Assembly: GCA_045617845.1 (NCBI GenBank)
Contig: JAZLJL010000036.1
Coordinates: 13,977 to 77,976 of the forward strand
Reading direction: 5' to 3'
DNA: 64,000 nucleotides
Source of the DNA: UBA1181 sp045617845
GTDB taxonomy: Bacteria; Bacteroidota; Bacteroidia; Bacteroidales; Paludibacteraceae
Shown in pieces: positions 34,721 through 42,691 of this stretch; the first letter of the stretch is position 1, and each line of letters begins with the position of its first letter. Position numbers and translations under genes: made by a program. The notes beneath the pieces were generated by a model, which saw nothing but the letters and a program-made list of their open reading frames with translations, searched no databases and had not been told where the DNA came from.

Positions 34721-37411
34721 ATGGATAGACTTAAATATTTTTGGGCTTTTTCTCTATTGGCCTTTCTAAATATCTCTACGGGTTTTGCCATAAACATTGA
34801 TTATCAACGCACTTCTTTTTTCGTCAATTGTGCCAAGACGGTTTCCGGTTCGGGAACTTCATGGGATGACGCCCTAAGCACTGACGTTTTTATCGATGTT
34901 TTGTCCAAGACCAAGAAGAATTGCACCTTTTATTTGGCCGAAGGCGAATATCGTTCCAAGTCTTCTGTGGATCCTTCATTGTATGCCGCATTTACTATAT
35001 CTTATGGTGTGACGATCCGCGGCGGTTACTCTCCTTCTCAAAAATCTTTGGATAAGCCATCTGGCAAAGAGACCATTTTGTGTGGAAGTTTCCCTAATAT
35101 AGATTATTTAGTGTATGCTAATATACCTGGTGAGGATACGATTTCCTTTTATGATGTCCATTTCAAGGGCTCGTCTTTGTATTCCTCGTCCACGTGTGCC
35201 GTAGCTCTTTATTCATGGATGACTGGCGTTTCTCCATCGTTCCATTTTGAACGTTGTTCCTTTTCCGACTATTTAGGCTTAAACCTATCCTCTTGTAAGG
35301 GTTCAATCATTGATTGTGACTTTTCTTTTAACTCTGGCTACAAAATGACTGTGACCGGTTCAGATACCAGGGAGCCGATTAATATCATATCATCCTCTTT
35401 TATGGGGACTAAATGTTTAGATGTTTATTCCAACAATACGTTGAGGATTACGAACTGCCTTTTTTCTGGACCCGGTGGAACGGTTGCTTCTGATGACGTG
35501 TTAAGTATTAAGCAAGTTTCAGAATATATTTCATCAAATTCCGAAAACCCGTTTTTTTCGACGATTAACTACAATACCATCCTCGGTAACGTCTACTTGC
35601 AAGGCCTGGAATATTCATTCTACGGAAATTACGTTCATGGGCTATTTAGCAGTAGCGAATCTTTATTTAAATACTATGCATCTTCGTCTAACTTATTCGT
35701 CGTTGAATCTTTGTCAGATACAGGTGTTAGTTTATATGGTTGTTCTTTTATTGAAAAATCCACTGTAAGCAGCTTCTTTAACTATAAATCAGGTATTTAT
35801 GAAATCACCTCCGTCAAGGGGAAACCTACTAAAACTGTCCGGTTGTTGAGGGATCACGTATTTGTGGCTCCTAAGATGATATCTTTACGTAACATGGATA
35901 ATTATCAGGTGCCTGATTATGACCAGACGGGTGCCAAACGCCATGTGCTTGCTTGTTATGGCGCAAATGAATGTCCTTTCAATGATCAAACAAATTATTA
36001 CGTGAAGACTGATGGAACTGGAGATGGCTCTTCTTGGCAAAATGCGATGAGCCCTTTGGAATTTTCCTTCTATTTCTTCTGTGCGCCCGACAAATCCACA
36101 TTCCACTTTGCGGAAGGACTTTACAAATATGACTTTGAAACCTGGACATCCAATATTTTGCCATATCCTTGTTTTGTCACTCGACAGTTTGTGAATTTGG
36201 TTGGTGGCTACCCAAAGAAAGCTAAGCAAGGTGATAAACCAGATCCTTCCCGTTATCATACTATTTTTGATGGTGACATATATGGGGATTCTTCAACATC
36301 CGTTTCCCTTTTTGTATATCTATTGGCTGGTCATGGTGATTTGAAGATCAGTGGATTGGAGATTACTAATCAGTATAATCATCCTAAGGAGCGTTTGTAT
36401 TGTGCATTGACGGTTTCTCCTAGTCTTAGTAATGTCGCGCTAAATATTGAAAAGTGTACCTTCACTGATTGTGCATGCGCCGTTAGAACTGAATACGCTT
36501 CACTCGATATGAAGGATTGCCTTTTCGATAATATCGAAAGAGTCGCTCTTTCGCACGAAAGTGTTTATCCGATGAGTATCGAGGCTTGTACGTTCCATAA
36601 ATGTATTACTGATGCGGTTAAATCCAATAGCGGTAGTGTTTCCATCCACAATTCCTCGTTCATCCAAAATGGGTCAGCATTTATTCTATCGAATAACGGA
36701 TCCGATACAGTGGCTAACTATGCTAAAATCGAGTGTAATACTATCCTTGACGCTTCATGGATTTCCAATTATCCTATCCGCGGACTTTCTGTTACCGGGA
36801 ATATATTATGCGATAGTTTTTTTGTCGATGATGGCTACAAAAACGCCCGGCATAATCTCTTCTTGTTACAAAACCCTCCTCAGACTTGTTATGATTGGGC
36901 GAATAGTGTGGACAATATATATTCAAATTATTCTAACATCGATTATTTGTTTGATTGCACAGTGGATGGCTCGGGCTCATTCAATCCCGTGCTGAAAAAT
37001 GATGAGGGGATTAAGACTGTCGCTCCGATAGCTCCGTTGTTGAGAGATACCTTACCGGGAGGGGAGCGCCTGAGATTTCCTCTGAAATACGTCTCGGTGA
37101 ATGTTGATGGAAGAGGCAAGTCCAGGAAAGGGAATACATGTATGGGCGCCTATGAGATAGGGGGGAGCGATCAGGACCTTGACATTCCGACTGCTTTTTC
37201 TCCATATTCAAAGAATGGGAAAAATGATGTTTTCATGACTGGTCATGAGGTTTATATATATAACCGATATGGTAATTTATTGTGCCATTCCGATAATGGT
37301 TGGGATGGCTATTATCGGGATGAATTGGTTGAGCCTGGTGTCTATGTCTATGTGGTTGTCACGGATTCCAAGTCATATAAGGGAACCGTTGAAGTTGTAA
37401 AGTCTAAGTGA
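34721..37411 (+). CDS. Modular beta-helix surface protein with T9SS type B signal, cassette 2
   Basis: This 896-residue shorter counterpart of the giant protein has a signal peptide (FWAFSLLAFLNISTGFA), one divergent module from about residue 32 (SFFVNCAKTVSGSGTSW...) and one typical module from about residue 426 (NYYVKTDGTGDGSSWQNAM). It ends with the same type B C-terminal domain (IPTAFSPYSKNGKNDVFM to GTVEVVKSK). The two modules align with those of the giant protein, so the two genes differ mainly in repeat number. It is followed by its own OmpA and PorP/SprF partners. Confidence 0.78.
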   Translation: MDRLKYFWAFSLLAFLNISTGFAINIDYQRTSFFVNCAKTVSGSGTSWDDALSTDVFIDVLSKTKKNCTFYLAEGEYRSKSSVDPSLYAAFTISYGVTIRGGYSPSQKSLDKPSGKETILCGSFPNIDYLVYANIPGEDTISFYDVHFKGSSLYSSSTCAVALYSWMTGVSPSFHFERCSFSDYLGLNLSSCKGSIIDCDFSFNSGYKMTVTGSDTREPINIISSSFMGTKCLDVYSNNTLRITNCLFSGPGGTVASDDVLSIKQVSEYISSNSENPFFSTINYNTILGNVYLQGLEYSFYGNYVHGLFSSSESLFKYYASSSNLFVVESLSDTGVSLYGCSFIEKSTVSSFFNYKSGIYEITSVKGKPTKTVRLLRDHVFVAPKMISLRNMDNYQVPDYDQTGAKRHVLACYGANECPFNDQTNYYVKTDGTGDGSSWQNAMSPLEFSFYFFCAPDKSTFHFAEGLYKYDFETWTSNILPYPCFVTRQFVNLVGGYPKKAKQGDKPDPSRYHTIFDGDIYGDSSTSVSLFVYLLAGHGDLKISGLEITNQYNHPKERLYCALTVSPSLSNVALNIEKCTFTDCACAVRTEYASLDMKDCLFDNIERVALSHESVYPMSIEACTFHKCITDAVKSNSGSVSIHNSSFIQNGSAFILSNNGSDTVANYAKIECNTILDASWISNYPIRGLSVTGNILCDSFFVDDGYKNARHNLFLLQNPPQTCYDWANSVDNIYSNYSNIDYLFDCTVDGSGSFNPVLKNDEGIKTVAPIAPLLRDTLPGGERLRFPLKYVSVNVDGRGKSRKGNTCMGAYEIGGSDQDLDIPTAFSPYSKNGKNDVFMTGHEVYIYNRYGNLLCHSDNGWDGYYRDELVEPGVYVYVVVTDSKSYKGTVEVVKSK

Positions 37412-37421
37412 TTTTTTAGAA

Positions 37422-38669
37422 ATGAAAAGGATTCTGATCATATTATTCGCTTTGTACGGATTGACTGCTTTCGCTGACGAAAGGAATTTTTCCGTGGGAT
37501 ACGACATACTTCCATTGAAGTCTTGTAATTATTGGAAGGAAACGGGTGTTTCTTCTTTGGATGATAAGGTTGCGTATTCCAGGGACGGGCAGATTTTTGT
37601 CTGTACATCTTCCAAATCATGGAAAGACAATGATTTTGTGGTGAGGAAAGATCTTCAGCAATTAAATATAGAGGGGCAATTTTCCCAATATTATTCCACA
37701 TTGTATTATTCTTCTGGCGGACGTTTGTATTGCGCATTTTTGAAGAATGGCGAATGGGGCTCGGCGGAAGAACTTCATATACAAGGGTATGATAAAGAAA
37801 AGCCTAACTTAAAGGGTTCCACTTTCGCATATCGTCGTTGGATCTATCGCACGAGGGGATTGTCGAAGGAAAGTATGCAGAATCCGGCCATCGCGAACAA
37901 GGGGAAACGACTCTATTTCGTCTCCGAGATGGAAGGCGGCAAAGGCGGTAAGGATATTTGGTATATGGACTGGGATTCATTTTCACAATTTTGGTCTACG
38001 CCGGTCAATGCTTCGGAAATCAATACGGAGTATGATGAGGATTATCCATTTGTCGCCGGTGATACCATGTTCTATTTTTCTTCCAATAGACCGGCGAAGA
38101 TGAAAAAATATAACATCTATAAGTATTCATTGGAAGACGATCGTCCGAATGTGAAGATGTTGTCCAACAACTATAATTCAAATTTTGACGATTTGAACTT
38201 TATCCTTGCGGGGGATGTCCCGTTTTTCTCTTCAGACAGGAAGGGTAGTTATGATGTCTTTTGCCCACAAAAGGATGAGGAGGATGTTTTGGATATCGCC
38301 GTGAAGAAACAACCTAAAGTGGAAAAGAAGGATCATAATACCGTTGTCTTCTATTTCGAGTCGAATAATACGACTATGGTTGGTAATTACGAGTACGAAT
38401 ATAGTTTCATCTATGCGTTTATCAATGAAGACCCATCCTGCAAAATCAATATTGTCGGTTATGCCGATGAACGTGGTTCGGAGTCAAACAATATGACATT
38501 GTCCCGCGAACGTGCTAAGGTTGTCTATGACCAACTTCAGAAAATGGGAATAAAAAAGAATCGGCTCTCATATGAAGGCATGGGTAGCTCGAACCCGATC
38601 GTGAAGAATGCGAAGGATGAGGCGGGTCATCAAAAGAACCGTAGGGTGGAAATTATAAAACAGAAATAA
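37422..38669 (+). CDS. OmpA-family protein with PD40 beta-propeller, cassette 2
   Basis: This 415-residue paralogue of the gene at 32326 has a signal peptide, PD40 blades (EGGKGGKDIWYMDWD and DTMFYFSSNRPAKMKKYNIY) and a C-terminal OmpA domain (IVGYADERGSESNNMTLSRE, then NRRVEI). The OmpA part is closer to the consensus than that of cassette 1, with the D and R residues that bind diaminopimelate both present. It probably anchors cassette 2 at the cell wall. Confidence 0.75.
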   Translation: MKRILIILFALYGLTAFADERNFSVGYDILPLKSCNYWKETGVSSLDDKVAYSRDGQIFVCTSSKSWKDNDFVVRKDLQQLNIEGQFSQYYSTLYYSSGGRLYCAFLKNGEWGSAEELHIQGYDKEKPNLKGSTFAYRRWIYRTRGLSKESMQNPAIANKGKRLYFVSEMEGGKGGKDIWYMDWDSFSQFWSTPVNASEINTEYDEDYPFVAGDTMFYFSSNRPAKMKKYNIYKYSLEDDRPNVKMLSNNYNSNFDDLNFILAGDVPFFSSDRKGSYDVFCPQKDEEDVLDIAVKKQPKVEKKDHNTVVFYFESNNTTMVGNYEYEYSFIYAFINEDPSCKINIVGYADERGSESNNMTLSRERAKVVYDQLQKMGIKKNRLSYEGMGSSNPIVKNAKDEAGHQKNRRVEIIKQK

Positions 38670-38676
38670 CTATTGG

Positions 38677-39603
38677 ATGATGATGAAGATATTTCAAAAA
38701 ATTGTCGTATTGGTTTTTGCCTTGTCTTGCCACGTGGCATTCGCGCAACAGGACCTCTTGCTGTCCCAGGAGATTTTCTCACGTGTGAACAAGAATCCGG
38801 CGGCTACTGGAAATACTGATGATATTGACATCTTTCTCCATGGACGTATCCAATGGGCAGGTGTTGAGAACGGGCCAAGAACGGCTGTCTTGAACGTTAC
38901 TGACTATGAAGACAAAATCCATTCCGGTTTAGGTCTTTCCCTTTCCATGGATCGAATTGGTGTGGGACATAACACTATCAATGGTAAGTTCGCTTATTCT
39001 TACCAAATCACTATGAAGGAACGTACAATCTTGTCTTTGGGATTGGCTGCGGGCGTGAATGTGGGTGGCTACGATTATCTCTCCAATTCAATCGAGGACG
39101 AGAGTGAGAGGTACGAGGAAGAAGGACTCTCCGTCAAAGAGAAGAAGGCTTCCCCTGATTTCGATTTGGGCATGGAACTCTCTAATATCCATTGGACGTT
39201 CGGCTTTTCGTGCACCCATTTGATGAACAAGGAGTCCACTCCGTTTAAGAGCGGAAGGCATATCTATTTGTATTGGACCAGTTTGTTCCCTATCAATGAT
39301 AATGTCGACTTGGCGCCTACCATTTCGTTTATGCACCATGACAAGTTCAATGTGATGGAGATTGGTTCTTTGGTTTTCGTCAATAGGATTATTTGGGGTG
39401 GCGTGGCTTGGCGTCCTGATTTCCATAGTGACATGGACCCTTCCGTGTTGGTCTTGACGGCTGGTTTCGAACATCATAAGTTCCGTTTCGGTTATTCGTT
39501 TGATTTGGGTCTGGGTTCTTCCTACCAATTGCCTTCCAATACGCATGAGGTCATCCTTTCATATGGTATAGGGAAAAAGAAGGGAAAGGTTAGCGTGGAG
39601 TGA
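38677..39603 (+). CDS. PorP/SprF family outer-membrane protein, cassette 2
   Basis: This 308-residue protein is a close paralogue of the gene at 33613. Both share QQDLLLSQEIFSRVNKNPAA, then GN and a DDIDIFLHGR-type strand, and end NTHEV-x-LSYGI. It has a signal peptide with a typical cleavage site before QQ. It is seven bases after the OmpA gene. The strong similarity to the first copy, compared with the looser similarity of the two large substrates, suggests the barrel part is under stronger constraint than the cargo. Confidence 0.8.
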   Translation: MMMKIFQKIVVLVFALSCHVAFAQQDLLLSQEIFSRVNKNPAATGNTDDIDIFLHGRIQWAGVENGPRTAVLNVTDYEDKIHSGLGLSLSMDRIGVGHNTINGKFAYSYQITMKERTILSLGLAAGVNVGGYDYLSNSIEDESERYEEEGLSVKEKKASPDFDLGMELSNIHWTFGFSCTHLMNKESTPFKSGRHIYLYWTSLFPINDNVDLAPTISFMHHDKFNVMEIGSLVFVNRIIWGGVAWRPDFHSDMDPSVLVLTAGFEHHKFRFGYSFDLGLGSSYQLPSNTHEVILSYGIGKKKGKVSVE

Positions 39604-39633
39604 ATCTCCTTTGTCGACTAGCATCGTAGTGAA

Positions 39634-40029
39634 ATGAGTCCCACAAAAAAACGTAGGTTGTTCTATGCCTTCTTGACGGCTTTAATCATTTTCTTGGGTT
39701 TGTTTTCCCGTCTCATCCCCGCTATACCGGCCGCCACAGGCGATGCTTTGTGGGCGATGATGGTCTTTTGTTGTTTCCGTTTTCTCTTTTCTTTGGCTAA
39801 GTTGAGCAGAGTGGCGATGGTCAGTTTGTTGGTGTCCTATTTCGTGGAGTTCTCGCAACTTATCAGGTGGCCGGGATTGGTTGAATTGCGTTCGACCACA
39901 TTGGGGCATCTGGCTTTGGGCCAAGGTTTCTTGTGGAGCGACATAGTGGCTTATACGGTTGGAATCGCTCTCATTTATGTTTTTTCCCTTGGTGTGGAAA
40001 GGAAATGGTTGTCCCTCCCGTCGGCATGA
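39634..40029 (+). CDS. DUF2809 family membrane protein
   Basis: This 131-residue protein has four predicted membrane helices (near residues 9-28, 36-55, 60-76 and 100-121) and the family pattern of GLFSRLIP after helix 1, then GDALWAMMVFCCFRFLF, and SYFVEFSQL. DUF2809 proteins are small integral membrane proteins with no established function. It is 30 bases after the PorP/SprF gene and could be read through from it. A terminator hairpin follows. Confidence 0.65.
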   Translation: MSPTKKRRLFYAFLTALIIFLGLFSRLIPAIPAATGDALWAMMVFCCFRFLFSLAKLSRVAMVSLLVSYFVEFSQLIRWPGLVELRSTTLGHLALGQGFLWSDIVAYTVGIALIYVFSLGVERKWLSLPSA

Positions 40030-40075
40030 ATTTTAAGAAATTTTTCTTCGTTTGGTCCCAAACGGGAAGCGGATG

Positions 40076-40115
40076 GCTTTGCCTAGGCAAAACCACCCGC
40101 TTTTTCTGTGACTTT
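40076..40115 (+). terminator. Terminator after the DUF2809 gene
   Basis: A long stem with AGCGG/CCGCT at the base, TTTGCC/GGCAAA near the tip and two mismatches between is followed by five T. It lies between convergent genes. Confidence 0.6.
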
Positions 40116-40125
40116 AATGACCTGT

Positions 40126-41514
40126 TTATTCTAAGGCTTCGTCCCATTCCGGGGTGTTGACTATCCCTATGAACAACAGCAATCCGCTGTTGTTTTCCTT
40201 GATGGCGAATGCGTATGGTCTGTTAATGATCATTTCGAAATTAGACTGTGTTATAGCGCTCCCCCAGTCCATGATAATGGATGATACGGCTGCTGCTTCC
40301 GCGCCTTTTTCGTCTACTTTGATGTAGGTGTCTTGTGTGACGTCGGAGACATACAACGGACATCTGTTAAATCCCTTGGAACAATTTTTGAATATATCTT
40401 TGATGCCTAAATTTTGTAGCACATCCTTTAATGTATATTTGGCTTTAAAGTTAAATTTCGGCATTGTCAGGTTACCTGTTGTATTGGTGAAAGGGATCTC
40501 TTCCCAAACCACGTTCGGTAAGACGTCTTTCAGTGTTTTCCCTTCTCTCGGTAAAAGGAATACCATGCTATAGGAACAATCTGTCTTTGTGGTAACAGCG
40601 GATTTTCCGGATTTACCCATCGCGACATCCACAGCTTCATAGTCGTCCGTTTTGTAGTAGCCCAAGCGTGATCCTTCGGTCATTATCATCGGAACGTTCA
40701 ATATGGTAGAGTCGGCTTCTTGGAAACTTCCTTCTCCGATACTGTAGAACGTTTCTATCCATTGTCCTTTGAAATAGGTCGCATTGTTGATTACGGCTCT
40801 GGTCTGATCAGATATTTCCACGCTTAGTTCCTTTATTCTTCCTTCTGTCATTAAGTCCGCCCATTTGTTGATGGTGTCTTTAGATCCTTGGGGGTCGTTT
40901 ATGAAGTTTAGAGGTCGGATGGTGCTGTAATATTGTCCTCTTAGTGTTTCCACGAACTCCTCCTTTATTTTGTCCTTTATGGATTCTTCGATCCAGAAGG
41001 CGTTCCTTGTCCTTATATCCACATCATTGTAAGGTGAGTTGAGGGATTCGGATATTTTGTTATAGAATTTGTTCATGGCGGAGAGTTGGTCATCCGTGTC
41101 GAATCCCATGGCGTCTCCGATTTCTTTCACTCCTTTGTCTTGTGCGGTGTTAGCGCATATTCCTAACGCTGTGTTGAGGCTGAATGGAGAGAAACACATG
41201 TTTCTTTGATCGAATTCTGGTAGAAATTCCAGACATTTCTTGCCGAATTCGTTGTTGCCTTTAACGAACGCTTGTTCTTCCGATAGGATCACGAGTGGTC
41301 TAGGACTGTTCAGAACGGGAGGCATGGTGTTCTCGTCGGAGAGCATGTACGATTGCGGGATTTCGTCGGAGAAGGTGATGCTGTCCACCTCTTCAATAGG
41401 GTACATGTAGTTCTCTCCATTGTTCAGCCAGACTTGCATGCTCTTTTGTCCGGCTGATATCTCTCCCATCATGTAGCATACTAAGATTCCCGATAGTAAT
41501 AATTTTTTGTTCAT
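40126..41514 (-). CDS. Serpin-family serine protease inhibitor
   Basis: This 462-residue exported protein has a signal peptide (LLLSGILVCYMMGEISA), an 80-residue Bacteroidota-type lead domain (VWLNNGENYMYPIEEVDSITF-like), then a complete serpin fold. The family marks are FSPFSLNTALGICANTA in the first third, INNATYFKGQW in the middle, the hinge EKGAEAAAVSS before the reactive loop, and RPYAFAI near the end. The small residues of the hinge (A-E-A-A-A) are those of inhibitory serpins. The reactive loop is a few residues longer than in alpha-1-antitrypsin, so the P1 residue cannot be assigned with certainty. It probably blocks host or competitor serine proteases at the cell surface. Confidence 0.85.
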   Translation of the reverse strand: MNKKLLLSGILVCYMMGEISAGQKSMQVWLNNGENYMYPIEEVDSITFSDEIPQSYMLSDENTMPPVLNSPRPLVILSEEQAFVKGNNEFGKKCLEFLPEFDQRNMCFSPFSLNTALGICANTAQDKGVKEIGDAMGFDTDDQLSAMNKFYNKISESLNSPYNDVDIRTRNAFWIEESIKDKIKEEFVETLRGQYYSTIRPLNFINDPQGSKDTINKWADLMTEGRIKELSVEISDQTRAVINNATYFKGQWIETFYSIGEGSFQEADSTILNVPMIMTEGSRLGYYKTDDYEAVDVAMGKSGKSAVTTKTDCSYSMVFLLPREGKTLKDVLPNVVWEEIPFTNTTGNLTMPKFNFKAKYTLKDVLQNLGIKDIFKNCSKGFNRCPLYVSDVTQDTYIKVDEKGAEAAAVSSIIMDWGSAITQSNFEMIINRPYAFAIKENNSGLLLFIGIVNTPEWDEALE

Positions 41515-41575
41515 AATGTAGTGTGATTATAGATTTTGATGTAGTGAAAAATATTGAATAACTTTTAGTTTCCTT

Positions 41576-42130
41576 TTATGATATAATTTCCACATTTGTG
41601 TGAAAGGTTATTTTAGGATGCGCCAGGAAATTGGCGCATCCTGAATAAAGTTCATTATTATTTGACTGGTTCCCCGATTTGTTCATGTCATCCAATTCGT
41701 CTCCGCCCTCGAATCCCAAGGCATTGGCGATTTCCGTAGCACCCACGCTGGATGCTCCGTTGGCGCACATGGCAAGTGCCATATTCAAGCTGATAGGGCT
41801 GAAGAATCTGTTGCCGAATGGAGACTCATTGCATATTTCCTTGAAATATTTCTTGGCGAGTTGGTTCCCCGCTTTGGCGTATTCCATTTCACTGTCGGAA
41901 AGGCTGAGCGGTGCGGAATGCTCGATGACGGGCGGCATTGTCCATTCTGTAAGATTCTGGTAATCTTGCTCTGTGGCGATGCCGAATGTCACACTGTCCA
42001 CGTCGCTGACGTAGAATGATTTCTGCTGGCCGTCTTTGAGCCAGATTTGCATGCTTTTTTGTGAATCAGCTTGGGCATAACTACAAGCCAATAATGCAGA
42101 AAGTGATAGAAGTAAATACTTTTTCCCCAT
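41576..42130 (-). pseudogene. Truncated serpin
   Basis: This 184-codon frame starts at the ATG whose complement is at 42128-42130 (MGKKYLLLSLSALLACSYAQA, a signal peptide). It has the same lead domain (KSMQIWLKDGQQ, DVDSVTF) and the first serpin helices (RFFSPISLNMALAMCANGAS, GFEGGDELDDMNK) as its neighbour. It then switches to unrelated sequence (SGNQSNNNELYSGC...) and stops. Two thirds of the fold and the reactive loop are missing. It keeps a perfect promoter, so it may still be transcribed. Confidence 0.75.
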
Positions 42131-42590
42131 TATATCTTTTGTTTTAGTTAATAGATACGACGACCTTGTTTGTGGATTCTGCGCGAGGGTGATTTTCATG
42201 GATCCTTATATGGATTCGTTTCGTGTTATCCTATTTTCCTCTCCCTATTCCCTTATTTTATTCCTTCGGATAATTTCCTTCACTCAATAATCCAATACAA
42301 TAATGTTTCGCAAAGATATGAATATGTTTTTAAATTCAAAATAATTGGTATAAAAAATGACAATTATTGTCTGGTATTCCAAGTTAGACCACAAATAAAT
42401 ATATTAATAATCAATATATAATAATAACTATGACAAAAAATATATAACAAACACTCGAAGGTATGGGATAGTTTTCCTTGTATTTTATCGCACCAATCGT
42501 ATAGTTTAAATTTGTGGAATTTATCAAAATAAATCATAGTGGAAATGATTTGTCTGTAATAAAAATTTCCTTACATTCGCGATACGAAAA
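42131..42590. other. Intergenic region between serpin and tRNA-Leu
   Basis: No gene is supported. The AT-rich sequence holds a leftward promoter for the truncated serpin and a probable rightward promoter for tRNA-Leu (TACATTCG at 42573-42580, with a TTTG at 42549-42552, 20 bases upstream). Confidence 0.55.
42311..42340 (-). promoter_or_regulatory. Predicted promoter of the truncated serpin
   Basis: On the minus strand, TTTG (42337-42340) and TATCTTTG (42311-42318) are separated by 18 bases, a near-perfect Bacteroidota promoter. The leader to the start codon is about 180 bases. Confidence 0.6.
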
Positions 42591-42672
42591 GCCCAAGTGG
42601 TGGAATGGTAGACACGCTAGTTTCAGGGACTAGTGGCCGTAGGCTGTATGAGTTCGAGTCTCATCTTGGGTA
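42591..42672 (+). tRNA. tRNA-Leu (CAG)
   Basis: The acceptor strands GCCCAAG and CTTGGGT pair (the first pair is G-U). The anticodon arm is CTAGT-TTCAGGG-ACTAG with anticodon CAG. A class II variable arm (TGGCCGTAGGCTG region) and a T arm with GTTCGAGTC follow. The discriminator base is A at 42672, and CCA is not encoded. Confidence 0.92.
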
Positions 42673-42691
42673 CAAAATTTATCGAGAGAAA

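Noticed and set aside
42605..42691. N-terminal extension of the amidase-like gene into tRNA-Leu
   Set aside because: Those codons are tRNA sequence; the GTG at 42692 starts a proper signal peptide.
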